Source: Lachnospiraceae bacterium
Lineage (GTDB): Bacteria; Bacillota; Clostridia; Lachnospirales; Lachnospiraceae
Direction of reading: 5' to 3'
Assembly (NCBI GenBank): GCA_017446045.1
Contig: JAFSRP010000061.1
Span: 62,001-126,000, forward strand
Length of the DNA: 64,000 nt
The notes beneath the pieces are model-generated. The model saw only the letters and a list, made by a program, of their open reading frames with translations, was not told where the DNA came from and searched no databases. A program made the position numbers and the translations under genes. Every line of letters starts with the position of its first letter. Within the stretch, counting starts at the first letter, position 1. Below are positions 1 through 9,635 of the stretch, one piece after another.

Positions 1-1062
1 AAAAAAAGAGGTACTGGCGGGTTAGGCGGCAATGATGAGCGCGAACAGACCCTGAACCAGCTGCTCACGGAGATGGACGGCTTTGACGGAAGCAAGGGTA
101 TCATCGTCCTGGCTGCCACCAACCAGCCGGATACCCTGGATCCCGCGCTCTTAAGGCCGGGCCGTTTTGACCGCCGCGTACCGGTCGAATTGCCCGATAT
201 GCAGGGCCGTGTGGAGATCCTGAAAGTACATGCCGAGGACGTGAAGATGGCGGGCAATATCGACTGGGAGTCTATCGCGAAAGCCTGCCCGGGCGCATCG
301 GGTGCCGAGCTTGCCAATATGATCAACGAAGCCGCGATCCGTGCCGTCAAGGACGGACGTGAAAGGGTCAACCAGCAGGATCTCGAGGAAAGCATCGAAG
401 TCGTCATGGCGGGCTATAAGAAGAAGAATAAGGTCCTGACCAACAAGGAAAAGCTGATCGTGGCCTACCACGAAGTGGGACATGCCATGGTCGCGGCCAA
501 GCAGGACAATTCTGCCCCGGTCCATAAGATCACGATCATACCGCGTACTTCCGGAGCACTTGGCTATACCATGCAGGTAGATGAGGACGGCAACCATTAT
601 CTTATGAACCGGGAGGAACTGGCAAATAAGATCGCGACCCTGACCGGCGGCCGCGCTGCCGAGGAACTGATCTTCCACAGCATCACGACGGGTGCTGCCA
701 ATGATATCGAACAGGCAACGAAGCTGGCCCGCGCCATGATCACACAGTACGGCATGAGCGAGCAGTTCGATATGGTAGCCATGCAGTCAAGGAATAATGC
801 CTATCTGGGAGGCGATATGTCCATCACCTGCTCGGAGGAGACGCAGAAGGCCATCGATGACGAAGTGGTCGCGCTTGTAAAGGCGCAGCATGAGAAGGCA
901 TATAAGATACTGGAAGACAACATCATGAAGCTCCATGAGATCGTCAAGTACCTCTATGAGCGGGAGACGATCACCGGTGAGGAGTTCATGACGATCCTGA
1001 ACGCCAAGGAAAATGCCATCGAAGAGCAGGCGAAGGCCAATGAAAAAGGGACGGAGGCTTAA
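1..1062 (+). CDS. ftsH: ATP-dependent zinc metalloprotease FtsH, 5'-truncated
   Basis: This is the C-terminal part of FtsH, the membrane-anchored AAA+ protease that degrades misfolded membrane proteins and short-lived regulators. The reading frame is open from the first base of the window, so the N-terminal membrane segments and the Walker A motif lie outside. What remains begins at the glycine-rich loop following Walker B ([19 protein letters not shown]), continues through the second region of homology ([20 protein letters not shown], with its arginine finger) and reaches the zinc-binding HEVGH motif at bases 469-483. The usual GYTMQ and [10 protein letters not shown] segments of the protease domain follow. 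The C-terminus is complete. A terminator hairpin follows directly, so ftsH ends its transcription unit. Identification is certain; only the start is missing. Confidence 0.98.
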   Translation, partial: KKRGTGGLGGNDEREQTLNQLLTEMDGFDGSKGIIVLAATNQPDTLDPALLRPGRFDRRVPVELPDMQGRVEILKVHAEDVKMAGNIDWESIAKACPGASGAELANMINEAAIRAVKDGRERVNQQDLEESIEVVMAGYKKKNKVLTNKEKLIVAYHEVGHAMVAAKQDNSAPVHKITIIPRTSGALGYTMQVDEDGNHYLMNREELANKIATLTGGRAAEELIFHSITTGAANDIEQATKLARAMITQYGMSEQFDMVAMQSRNNAYLGGDMSITCSEETQKAIDDEVVALVKAQHEKAYKILEDNIMKLHEIVKYLYERETITGEEFMTILNAKENAIEEQAKANEKGTEA

Positions 1063-1093
1063 AAAGCGCTTCAGACTTCATCATAAAACACAA

Positions 1094-1130
1094 AAGATCC
1101 CGGACATCGGTCGATGTCCGGGATCTTATT
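1094..1130 (+). terminator. Rho-independent terminator of ftsH
   Basis: A perfect 16-bp inverted repeat (AAGATCCCGGACATCG and its complement, two bases apart) is followed by TTATTTG. It lies 31 bp after the ftsH stop. The next gene is convergent, so the hairpin may serve both strands; on the minus strand the following bases read TTTTGTG. Confidence 0.88.
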
Positions 1131-1176
1131 TGATAAAGGTTCAGCCGCATGCCTTCAGCCGGATCGGCCCGGCCGG

Positions 1177-4100
1177 TCAGACACCTTCAGGGTCATCACC
1201 CATCACATAGTAGTAATCTTCACCGGGATCCCCTGCACTGGGATCCACCATCGGATCTTCGTCCACAGGCGCAGCGGTAGTCTCATAGTCGCCGTTGCCT
1301 GACCCTGCCCCGGCCAGATCTGCAGCTGAGGTTTCCGGAACGGGAGTTTTTATTTCGGGAGCATACGTTTCCGGCTGCGTCCTGTCGGACGGTTCATCAT
1401 CATCCGGATCTGTCTCGTCTTCCTCATCCTCCAGTTCGCTGTTGAGGAAGGCGTCGATCTCATCGTCGCTGTATTCTTCAGGCGGGTTGGCACTGTCCTG
1501 TGCAGACTGGTCTGTCTGGCCGTCGATGACGGTATAGGAACCTTCCGGAAGGGAACCCTGTGCCGCGGGCACCGCGTCCGCTACAGCAGAAGCCACATCT
1601 GCTGCTGAGGTGTTCTGTGCCGCGTCAGGTACAGCATTGAGAGCCCCGGTGTTTTCATTGGTGACTGCTGCTGTGGTGCCGGCGCTGTCCGTATTGGTCC
1701 CTGCTGCGGGCTCTGTCAGGCGGTCTCCGCCCGGACGATTCGGGTCGTTGTCTTCCGGACTTTCCGCCGCATATCTGCGGGCAAGTTCCATCCAAAGCTC
1801 TTCCGGATGATCGGGATCGAGGCGAAGGATATTTTCCGGGACCCAGGCATCCTGTGCCCGGACATAATAAATGTTGTTGTAAACGTCAGTGATACGGTAG
1901 GCAATGATGGCCTCACCTTCTCCGAGAATAACATAATCTCCGGCGAACATGACGAGCGTGCCGGGCTTCATATGCTGGAACGGAGCGCGGCAGCGCCCTG
2001 CACGGAGGCGCTCCTCCCCGCAGACGATGGGCTCATCTAAAAAGACTCTGCCGTCATACTTTCCGTCTTTATCAAAGTGGCTGAAATAAAACTGGAGCTT
2101 GTCACCCGGCTTCAGCTCCTGAAGGCCGCGATGTGGCATGTGAAGCGAATCGCCATGGATGCCTGCCACTTTCTCCGGGACCTCCCGATAGCCGGCAACG
2201 ATACCATGGGGGTGCTCCTTGTCCCAGCAGACCATCAGGTCGACATACCGGTCTCCGTTCAGGACGGCGTCGACATAACCGTATCGGAACCAGTCGTCGG
2301 CGTGTTCCTTTTCGGCATCAGCTTCCGATTCGTCTTCTCCGGATCCTTCCTCTCCAAGTACGTCCGGATCCAGGTCGTTCTTAACAGAGAACAGGGAGAT
2401 CTTCATGCCGAAACCATCGGGGGGAGCAGCGTCCGGGTCTTTTGAAATGCTCATAAAGGAGCTAAGATCGCCCGGGAGTTCATCCTGTGCCTCATCCTGC
2501 GTTGTTTCGGCATTCTCAGGCTGCTCTTCGGCATTCTCCTGTTCTTCGGAAATTGGCTGCGCAGCGGTGGTCTCCTCCTCGTCTTCCAGCTGTTCTTCGG
2601 TATTCTCCGTCTCATTTGCCGTACTGTCCGGGATCGTTTCTTTCGAAAGTTCCGAGTCATATACCAGTTCAAAGGAGACCAGCGTATCCTCTATCGCAAG
2701 ATAATGTCCGCCGGAAAGATCGGCACCGGTACCGTTTTCTTCCGGACCGCCGCTTTCCTTACCGACAAAAATGAAGCCGTCGTCCACAGGGTTGAGCTGC
2801 AGGAGCCGGACATCCGAGATGAGCTCCGCTTCTTCCTCCGAGATCTCATGTATCCTGATATACTGACGGAAACGCACATCCTCGGGATGCAGTTCGGGCG
2901 GCTCATCGCCGCTTTCCCCTTCGGGACCGGCAGGGAGCAGGATCTCGGCATCTGACGCACCGTCCGAAACGGGTGTGCTTTCCGACGCTTCAAAAAAACC
3001 GGCCGCCTCCACCAGACCGAGTGCATCATGCCGCTCTTCACGGGCTGCACGGGCTTTCTGCGCCAGTTCGATGGTGGTGACGAAATTATCATAGTAGGCG
3101 AAGTATTCATTCTGGAAACCGGCATGCGTCATGCTGCCGGCGGTGGGATCATACTTTGCCGGATGAACGTAAGGATAGTACAAAGACAGGCCGCCGGATA
3201 CATCCACGGTCCGGTTGTGCGCTGCATGGATGACCGTCTCCGCAGCCATATCCGCAAGCTCCTGCGGGACCTCCGGGGAGTTCTGCAGCAGATCCAGGAG
3301 GTCTACCTCCTCGTAGTTCCCGTCTCCGAAGCTTTTGACGCTGCGGCGCATTTTGGACAGATCGGAAAATTGCGTGTCAAAAGTTCTGTAATACTCCTGG
3401 AACCAGTTGCGGACACCCTCGTACAAAGCCGGGATCTTATGGAGATCGATCAGGGCCAGAGTACAGAAATCATAGGGACCTGCGTTCTTTTCGGAAACAA
3501 AATCATCAACGATCACAGTTCCCAGATCAGTCATCGGAATAGACGGATCCGCATCCAGCAGACGGATCCAGTCGGTATAGAACCATCCGGTGGAAGGCTC
3601 GTATTCTTCGGATGCGAGCAGGTAATCCGCATAAGACGAGAAAGCGAGGGCGGTCTCCATCGTGCCCATCAGGCAGGCATCAAACCCGATAAAATCGAAA
3701 TGCACATCCAGGCCTTCGAAAGCCGAACAGAGCTCTGCGATGGAAAGGGACTCATCCGGGTAGTATTCATCCAGGCCGTATCCGAGGGTGGCTCCGCCGC
3801 CGTGATCCCAAAGGATGACACCGTAACGGTCCGCCGGCGCGGTGCTGATGCCCCAGCTGAGGAAGTCACGCAGCGTTTCGGGAAGGGAAGTCCGGGCCTG
3901 CGGCAGCTCTTCGGCAAGCGTCATGCCGCCGTCCGAGATGATGCGCCGCTGCAGCATATCCTCACGGAACCCTTCCGTGTGCCAGCGCTGGGCACCGCCG
4001 GTCTGCAGAAGGACTGTCAGGCCATGGGAAGGCTGTGCCTCCAGGATCTCGGCGATATCCGAGCTTGCCGCGCTGTCCATGGTCTCCAGATCGGAACCGA

Positions 4101-4317
4101 TCATATACATGAGAAGGGTGAAGCTCGTATCATCTCCGTCCTTAGCCGCAGCCGGGCCGGCTGCCGCCGCAGGCGCGGATGGTGTCTGCGTTCCGGCGGA
4201 TGGCGCCGGCGCCTCCGGAGATGATCCGCAGGCGGTGACAGCAAGGGAAGCGAGCAGGCAAATGCCCGCTGTCATAAGGGGAAATATGTACTTTGCGAAA
4301 ATCCGATCGTGTTTCAT
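1177..4317 (-). CDS. Clostripain-like (family C11) cysteine peptidase lipoprotein
   Basis: A 1046-residue surface lipoprotein. The start is placed at the ATG at 4317 because GGAGG lies just upstream and the protein then begins with a typical lipoprotein signal (charged head, hydrophobic stretch, lipobox VTAC with lipidated Cys30). The longer reading frame from 4476 adds 53 residues that do not look like a signal. Residues 63-320 match the clostripain/C11 peptidase fold: the catalytic His is in WDHGGG (His172) and the catalytic Cys in GFDACLMG (Cys215). After the peptidase domain come about 700 residues without a recognised domain, including Glu-rich runs near 490-540 and an Asp/Glu-rich C-terminus. 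Clostripain-type enzymes cut after basic residues; the substrate here is unknown. The very long acidic tail is unusual for the family. Confidence 0.85.
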   Translation of the reverse strand: MKHDRIFAKYIFPLMTAGICLLASLAVTACGSSPEAPAPSAGTQTPSAPAAAAGPAAAKDGDDTSFTLLMYMIGSDLETMDSAASSDIAEILEAQPSHGLTVLLQTGGAQRWHTEGFREDMLQRRIISDGGMTLAEELPQARTSLPETLRDFLSWGISTAPADRYGVILWDHGGGATLGYGLDEYYPDESLSIAELCSAFEGLDVHFDFIGFDACLMGTMETALAFSSYADYLLASEEYEPSTGWFYTDWIRLLDADPSIPMTDLGTVIVDDFVSEKNAGPYDFCTLALIDLHKIPALYEGVRNWFQEYYRTFDTQFSDLSKMRRSVKSFGDGNYEEVDLLDLLQNSPEVPQELADMAAETVIHAAHNRTVDVSGGLSLYYPYVHPAKYDPTAGSMTHAGFQNEYFAYYDNFVTTIELAQKARAAREERHDALGLVEAAGFFEASESTPVSDGASDAEILLPAGPEGESGDEPPELHPEDVRFRQYIRIHEISEEEAELISDVRLLQLNPVDDGFIFVGKESGGPEENGTGADLSGGHYLAIEDTLVSFELVYDSELSKETIPDSTANETENTEEQLEDEEETTAAQPISEEQENAEEQPENAETTQDEAQDELPGDLSSFMSISKDPDAAPPDGFGMKISLFSVKNDLDPDVLGEEGSGEDESEADAEKEHADDWFRYGYVDAVLNGDRYVDLMVCWDKEHPHGIVAGYREVPEKVAGIHGDSLHMPHRGLQELKPGDKLQFYFSHFDKDGKYDGRVFLDEPIVCGEERLRAGRCRAPFQHMKPGTLVMFAGDYVILGEGEAIIAYRITDVYNNIYYVRAQDAWVPENILRLDPDHPEELWMELARRYAAESPEDNDPNRPGGDRLTEPAAGTNTDSAGTTAAVTNENTGALNAVPDAAQNTSAADVASAVADAVPAAQGSLPEGSYTVIDGQTDQSAQDSANPPEEYSDDEIDAFLNSELEDEEDETDPDDDEPSDRTQPETYAPEIKTPVPETSAADLAGAGSGNGDYETTAAPVDEDPMVDPSAGDPGEDYYYVMGDDPEGV

Positions 4318-4427
4318 GGTGCTTCCTCCGCAAAGAGTAACGTGAACGGTGATGCGGACGGATGGCCGTCCGGGAAAGGCTGTCGTAAACCGGACAAAAA
4401 AACTGTGTGGCTGCTTCGATGATGTTT

Positions 4428-4456
4428 TTGACCTCATCCCGTTTATATTGTACAAT
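4428..4456 (+). promoter_or_regulatory. SigA-type promoter of the ABC exporter operon
   Basis: TTGACC (4428-4433), a 17-bp spacer and TACAAT (4451-4456) lie 52 bp before the exporter start. The -10 is embedded in the palindrome ATTGTACAAT, which could also serve the divergent peptidase gene. Confidence 0.75.
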
Positions 4457-4508
4457 AAGAAAAGATTATTCAGCAACGTCTGTTTGGCGGTAAAACGGAG
4501 GTGGATCT

Positions 4509-6344
4509 ATGCCGGGACCGGGTGGACATGGCGGACCGTTTGGAAGATATATGACAGAAGAAGAAAAGGCCAACCAGCCGAAAGTGACGCCGGCGCTGCT
4601 GAAGCGGATCTTTTCATGGCTGGTCCCTTATCTGCCGCAGCTGATCCTGGCACTGGGATGCATCGTCCTTTCTTCTGCCTGCAGCCTGATGCCGTCGCTG
4701 CTGACCGGCAGGATCATCGACGAAGGCCTGATCGGGCGCAACATGCATGCGCTGGTGTTCTATATCGCGCTGTCCTTCGGCGTGACCCTGGGCGCCAACC
4801 TCATCGGGGTCGCGGAAAGCTACCTCAACAACTGGATCGCACAGCACATCACCTTTGACATGCGCAACCAGATGTTCCGCCATCTGCAGCAGATGTCGCA
4901 GCGCTTTTTCACGACCAGCAACCAGGGTGACATCATTACCCGCATGACCAGCGACATCGACGGTGTCAAAAGCGTGATCACCAGCACGTTCAGCAGCATC
5001 CTGTCCAATTCGATCACGCTGATCCTCGCGCTGGTAGCCATGTACCGCAAAAACTGGATCCTGGCGACCATCGGCGTCCTGGTGATCCCGCTGTTCGTGC
5101 TGCCGACGCGAAAGGCCGGCAAGACGCGGTGGAGCCTGACCCGGGAGGCACAGGAGGCCAATGACGAGATCAACGGGATCCTGAATGAGACCATGTCTGT
5201 CAGCGGCCAGCTCCTTGTGAAGCTCTTCTGCAGGGAAGAGTACGAATACAGCCGCTATGAAGCAGCCAACCGCAGGATGATCAGCCTGAACATTCGCGAA
5301 AGTATGGCAGGACGCTGGTTCCGCGTCGTGATGAGCACCTTTTCCAATATCGGCCCCATGCTGCTGTATCTGGTGGGCGGTATCCTGATCATCAAAAAGG
5401 GCAGCAGTTTAAGTGTCGGTGATATCACGGTACTCGTGGCGCTGCTCGGGAAAATGTATATGCCGGTCAACAGCCTGCTGAATATCCAGGTAGACTGGAT
5501 GCGCGCCATGGCATTGTTTACGCGTATTTTCGAATATTTTGACATGCCGGTCGAGATCCGGAACGCTTCCAATGCAGCTGTCCCCGGCAAGTCGACGGGA
5601 CGGGTCGAGTTTTTCCATGTCAGCTTTTCCTATGATCCGGAGCGCGAGATCCTGCACAATATCAGCTTTAAGCTGGATGCTGGCAGAAGCATCGCGATCG
5701 TCGGACCGTCGGGTTCCGGCAAATCGACGATCATCAACCTGATCCCGCGTCTGTACGACGCCGACAGGGGGATCGTCATGTTCGACGGTGTGGATGTAAA
5801 GCGGCTGGATCTCGGATACCTGCGGAAAAATGTGGGCGTCGTCTCACAGGAAACGTATCTTTTTAACGGGACCATCCGGGACAACCTGCTCTATGCCGCG
5901 CCGGACGCAACGGAGGAGGAAATGCTGGAAGCCTGCAGGAAGGCCAATATTCTGGACTTTGTAGAGGCGCAGGAAAAAGGGCTGGATACCATGGTGGGCA
6001 ACCGCGGACTGAAGCTTTCCGGAGGCGAGAAACAGAGGATATCCATTGCCCGGGTACTCCTGAAGGATCCCGCGCTGCTGATTTTTGACGAGGCGACATC
6101 GGCACTGGATTCCATTTCCGAAAAGAAGATCCAGGATGCCATTGACCCGCTGATCGCGTCAAGGACCAGCATTCTGATCGCGCATCGCCTGTCGACCATA
6201 CTTGCTGCGGACGAGATCATCGTCGTCAAGGACGGCCGGATCGTGGAGCAGGGCCAGCATAAGGACCTGGTCGCTGCCGGCGGGGTGTACACGGAACTAT
6301 ATAACACACAGTTTGCGATCAAAGCAGAGGAGGAAACAACATGA
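4509..6344 (+). CDS. ABC transporter, fused permease-ATPase (multidrug/lipid exporter type)
   Basis: A 611-residue half-transporter that would work as a dimer in the cytoplasmic membrane. The Gly/Pro-rich N-terminus (MPGPGGHGGPFGR) is common in Firmicutes exporters of this class. Six membrane segments occupy roughly residues 35-320. The nucleotide-binding domain has Walker A GPSGSGKST (about 398-406), signature LSGGEKQR (about 503-510), Walker B LLIFDEATSALD and the H-loop LIAHRLS. GGAGG precedes the ATG at 4509. The stop overlaps the next start (ATGA), so the dehydrogenase is translationally coupled. Such exporters often work as heterodimers, but no second ABC gene is next to it. The substrate cannot be told from sequence. 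Confidence 0.93.
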   Translation: MPGPGGHGGPFGRYMTEEEKANQPKVTPALLKRIFSWLVPYLPQLILALGCIVLSSACSLMPSLLTGRIIDEGLIGRNMHALVFYIALSFGVTLGANLIGVAESYLNNWIAQHITFDMRNQMFRHLQQMSQRFFTTSNQGDIITRMTSDIDGVKSVITSTFSSILSNSITLILALVAMYRKNWILATIGVLVIPLFVLPTRKAGKTRWSLTREAQEANDEINGILNETMSVSGQLLVKLFCREEYEYSRYEAANRRMISLNIRESMAGRWFRVVMSTFSNIGPMLLYLVGGILIIKKGSSLSVGDITVLVALLGKMYMPVNSLLNIQVDWMRAMALFTRIFEYFDMPVEIRNASNAAVPGKSTGRVEFFHVSFSYDPEREILHNISFKLDAGRSIAIVGPSGSGKSTIINLIPRLYDADRGIVMFDGVDVKRLDLGYLRKNVGVVSQETYLFNGTIRDNLLYAAPDATEEEMLEACRKANILDFVEAQEKGLDTMVGNRGLKLSGGEKQRISIARVLLKDPALLIFDEATSALDSISEKKIQDAIDPLIASRTSILIAHRLSTILAADEIIVVKDGRIVEQGQHKDLVAAGGVYTELYNTQFAIKAEEETT

Positions 6345-7105
6345 AAAAAGTTGCATTGATCACAGGCGGCGCCACCGGCATCGGCAGAGCATGCGCGCAG
6401 CAGCTTGCACAGATGGGGTATGACATTCTCGTCGCTTACAGGAGCTCATCCGCAAAGGCCGAAGAGCTTCGGAACGAGCTCGGCGCACAGGGTACGAAAT
6501 GTGCTGTTTTTAAGGCTGATGTCGTGATCGAGGAGGACGCTGCAAGACTGGTGCAGTTCTGCCGTGAGACGTTTGGCCGTCTGGATGCGGTCGTCAACTC
6601 CGCAGGCACTACCAGGTTCATTCCCTTTGAGGATCTGGATGCGGTCACAACAGAGGTCTGGGAAGAGCTTCTGCATGTGAATCTGATGGGGACGTTTTTC
6701 TGCTGCCGGGAGGCGGCGAAGCTCATGCAGGAGAGCGGCGGCGGATGCATCGTGAACGTAGCATCCCTGGCCGGCATGCGGGTGAGCGGCAGTTCCCTTC
6801 CGTACGGCGTATCCAAGGCAGGCGTGATCATGATGACCAAGAGTCTAGCCATGACGTTGGCACCGTCGATCCGTGTCAACTGCGTTTCCCCGGGCATGGT
6901 GGCGGGAACAGCCTGGTACCGCAATCGGGAAGGTTTTGATGTGGATGGTCACAACGCCCGTCAGGCAAAGGAGATCCCGGTCGGCCGTGTTGCGACCGCA
7001 GAAGATGTGGCGGATACGATCTGTTTCCTGATCTCTGACAAGGGCGCCTACCTGACCGGCGTCAATATTCCGATCGACGGCGGCAGAGGAGAGCGTATGC
7101 CGTAA
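6341..7105 (+). CDS. Short-chain dehydrogenase/reductase (FabG-like fold)
   Basis: A 254-residue classical SDR oxidoreductase. It has the NAD(P)-binding TGGATGIG near residue 8, NSAG in place of the usual NNAG, the catalytic Ser in VASLAG and the YxxxK pair in YGVSK, and ends with the family's LTGVNIPIDGG segment. It overlaps the ABC exporter by four bases (ATGA) and GGAGG sits in the end of that gene. The fold and chemistry (oxidation or reduction of a hydroxyl or keto group with NAD(P)) are clear, the substrate is not. It may act on what the exporter moves, but this rests on position alone. It need not be fatty-acid FabG, since no fab genes surround it. Confidence 0.9.
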   Translation: MKKVALITGGATGIGRACAQQLAQMGYDILVAYRSSSAKAEELRNELGAQGTKCAVFKADVVIEEDAARLVQFCRETFGRLDAVVNSAGTTRFIPFEDLDAVTTEVWEELLHVNLMGTFFCCREAAKLMQESGGGCIVNVASLAGMRVSGSSLPYGVSKAGVIMMTKSLAMTLAPSIRVNCVSPGMVAGTAWYRNREGFDVDGHNARQAKEIPVGRVATAEDVADTICFLISDKGAYLTGVNIPIDGGRGERMP

Positions 7106-7128
7106 CAAAAGGCAAATGAAGGGAAACG

Positions 7129-8748
7129 ATGGACAGAACAGCATTGAAAACCGGACACATAAGACCAGGGGCGCGCAGGACACTGTTTCTGTGCCTGCTT
7201 TTGGTCAGCACGCTCCTGCTTTGCGGATTCCGGACAGCATCCGATGCCGCAGCGGACGGAGGACATATCAAGGCAACCATGTATTTCGGCCATACCTGGC
7301 AGATCAATTTCTGGAGCGGTGAGCACGCGGAAGCGGACAGGGACTTTTCACAGATCGCGGAAGACGGGTTCAACACGGTCATTTTTGTCGTTCCCTGGAG
7401 AGCATTCCAGCCTTCCTTAAACGCCGGCCTGAACCAGAACATGCTGGCGCGCCTGGACGACCTGATGGACCGGGCGGAAGCGGCCGGACTCGGTGTGATG
7501 CTCCGGGTGGGTTATACCTGGGACATGGCGTCCGGGGACGATGTGATCGAACGCTTCAATGCAATGGTGTATGACCGCAGTGTGCGGGATGCCTGGAAGA
7601 AATATGCCGCGGAGATCTACCGTACCGCCTCGGCACACGCAAATTATGCAGGTGCTTTTCTGACCTGGGAGGATTTCTGGAATTACGTCAGCAAGGCGGA
7701 AAGCGCCGCCCAGAAAAACGACATCCTGGAGGCGGAGCGTTCCGGCTTTTCGGCGTATGTTCTTGAAAACTATGATGAAGAGGAACTGACGGTGCTGTAC
7801 GGAGATGAAAAAGACGCCCGCAGGGCGCCCTTCCCAACGCAGGAAAGCCCGGCCTACGGACTTTTCCTGGAATGGTACGACACGATCCTGAACGAGATCC
7901 TGGAGGAGACCCAGGAAGTTTTTCCGGGCATTTCCATGGAATGCCGGCTGCACAGAGACAATGTTTACACGGAGGACGGTACCCTGACAGGCTATTCGCA
8001 TGATTCCGCCTTCGAAGCGGGGAACGCCGACTATACCTCCGTTATGCTTTCGGTAGATATGGCGTCGGGCAGCGGCTTATCCGGAGCAAATGTTGCGGGT
8101 ACCTGCCGTTCCCTGCTGGGATACATGAGCCAGACAGCCGGAAAGCCTGTTTTTGTGGATCAGTTCCTGTACCAGGAAACGACGCCGGGATATGAGGACC
8201 TTGCGCACATTTCCGATGATATGAACGGATACTTAAGCCGGATGGGCGGTGTGTTCCGTGACTGCACGATCGGATACGGACTTTGGACCTATCGGGACTA
8301 TACGGACAATGTCATATACAATCCGGAATTCGGACTGTCCCTGGACGGATGGACCCTGACTGCAGGGCGTGTAGAATCTGAAGAAGGCAACCATATGGTG
8401 CGGCTGAATCCCGGCGGCATGCTATCCCAGAACCTTGGAAGCAGGGCATATATCAGCAGCAAGCCTTCCAGGGTCCGCTTCCGTGTGATCGCGGAACATC
8501 CGGCGACGCTGACGGTGATGCTCGAAGGAAAGACTCTGAAGCAGGAGGTACAGCCCGGCGACCGTACGGTGGTATTTGAGTATGATGACCAGCTTTACGG
8601 GGGACTGACGATCATGACCTCATCAGAGGTCCTGCTGGATGATATACAGGTCTACTCTCATGTGACGGAAGGCGGGATCTATGATACGGACGGTGAACCG
8701 GGGCCGTATCTCAGCGGCCTGCGGGAAATGAACGCGGCGATGGACTGA
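7129..8748 (+). CDS. Secreted glycoside-hydrolase-like protein with C-terminal jelly-roll module
   Basis: 539 residues. A signal peptide covers roughly residues 1-40 (hydrophobic LFLCLLLVSTLLLCGF). Residues 48-400 read like a (beta/alpha)8 barrel of the GH5/GH42 kind: TVIFVVPWRAFQP, GVMLRVGYTW, and FLTWEDFW, where Glu181 is a candidate acid/base, followed much later by KPVFVDQFLYQET, whose acidic residues could supply the nucleophile. Residues 405-525 (NPEFGLSLDGW onward, ending LLDDIQVYSH) resemble a carbohydrate-binding jelly-roll. The start has GAAGGGA upstream and lies 23 bp after the dehydrogenase. I cannot assign a named GH family, so activity and substrate remain open. Confidence 0.6.
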   Translation: MDRTALKTGHIRPGARRTLFLCLLLVSTLLLCGFRTASDAAADGGHIKATMYFGHTWQINFWSGEHAEADRDFSQIAEDGFNTVIFVVPWRAFQPSLNAGLNQNMLARLDDLMDRAEAAGLGVMLRVGYTWDMASGDDVIERFNAMVYDRSVRDAWKKYAAEIYRTASAHANYAGAFLTWEDFWNYVSKAESAAQKNDILEAERSGFSAYVLENYDEEELTVLYGDEKDARRAPFPTQESPAYGLFLEWYDTILNEILEETQEVFPGISMECRLHRDNVYTEDGTLTGYSHDSAFEAGNADYTSVMLSVDMASGSGLSGANVAGTCRSLLGYMSQTAGKPVFVDQFLYQETTPGYEDLAHISDDMNGYLSRMGGVFRDCTIGYGLWTYRDYTDNVIYNPEFGLSLDGWTLTAGRVESEEGNHMVRLNPGGMLSQNLGSRAYISSKPSRVRFRVIAEHPATLTVMLEGKTLKQEVQPGDRTVVFEYDDQLYGGLTIMTSSEVLLDDIQVYSHVTEGGIYDTDGEPGPYLSGLREMNAAMD

Positions 8749-8763
8749 TTGCGGAGGCAGGAC

Positions 8764-9288
8764 ATGATCGAGAACAGTGAAAAATTTTCCGCGGACGGAT
8801 ATATTATTGACCAGGATCTCTTTGATAAAAGCTATCCTTACCGAACGATGCCGTCCGCATGGAACGGCTGCGGATGGATCGCTGCCTACAATCTCAGGCA
8901 TGCGTTGGGAGATCCGGTGTATTTTGATGACGTGCGGGCGGAGATGGACGCCATGCACCGCCTCCGCATCCCCGGCCCGACCCTGATGCGTGTCATGCGG
9001 GCTTATCTTGACCGTTATGTTCCGGGGTGGAAAGAGACTGCGGGACGGGATGAAGCGGCCAGGGAAGCTGCCGGAAGCACAGCCGGGATCTTCCGGTATA
9101 CGGAGGGAACGGTGCCGCATTTTATCACCTTCGTCCGGCAGGAAGACGGCTGTTTCCGTTTTTTTAACGTGAACGACGATCTTATAGACGCCTGCATGCC
9201 CATGGACCGGTTTGTCCGGGAACATTTTCTGGGAGGAAAGGTGATCGCCCTCACTGTATCGCAGTCCGACAATTCCGCCAAAGCATGA
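8764..9288 (+). CDS. Uncharacterised protein with C39-like cysteine peptidase features
   Basis: 174 residues, no signal peptide, so cytoplasmic. The ATG at 8764 is preferred over the in-frame TTG at 8749 because GGAGG lies nine bases before it. The arrangement SAWNGCGWIAAYNL (Cys36), a helical middle, then GTVPHFITFVRQEDGCFRFFNVND (His119, Asn136/Asp138) resembles the Cys-His-Asp order of papain-like C39 or BtrH-like folds. That is pattern recognition only, and the glutamine before the Cys expected in active peptidases is absent (Asn-Gly-Cys instead). It is the last gene of the exporter operon, 15 bp after the glycosidase-like gene. No function is assigned. Confidence 0.55.
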   Translation: MIENSEKFSADGYIIDQDLFDKSYPYRTMPSAWNGCGWIAAYNLRHALGDPVYFDDVRAEMDAMHRLRIPGPTLMRVMRAYLDRYVPGWKETAGRDEAAREAAGSTAGIFRYTEGTVPHFITFVRQEDGCFRFFNVNDDLIDACMPMDRFVREHFLGGKVIALTVSQSDNSAKA

Positions 9289-9313
9289 GGAGCAATTTTG
9301 TAACTTATGTCAA

Positions 9314-9342
9314 TTGTATTTTTCTTAGTACAATGTTATGAT
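9314..9342 (+). promoter_or_regulatory. Promoter of the non-coding transcript at 9.35-9.7 kb
   Basis: TTGTAT (9314-9319), 17 bp and TATGAT (9337-9342). It points into a stretch with no sizeable ORF. A second -10-like TACAAT sits at 9329-9334. Confidence 0.55.
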
Positions 9343-9635
9343 TAAGACAGCTCAAGAGAAACTAATAAAACTTCACAGTTGTCGACAGTGTCATAACTTA
9401 TAAGAGTATGTTACAGCCGCAACCATAAGCACACCCTTAATCTTTGAAAGTAAGAAAAGACAACGGACAGCACCTTCATCAAAGGAACAGAAGAGAATAA
9501 AAAGAAGATCGAGAGCAAAAAAACTGAATAGCTAAAAGGACGATAGAAGATAATCGAAGAGCCGAAGACATAAGGCTGCCGGATCTTAAAAGAAACGGGA
9601 TTATCAGAAAACTCAAAACAAGGAGGAAAAGTCCA

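Noticed and set aside
3028-4224. 398-codon open frame on the plus strand
   Set aside because: It lies antisense to the clostripain-like gene, has no ribosome binding site and its product is unlike any protein family; it is a by-product of GC-rich codon usage.
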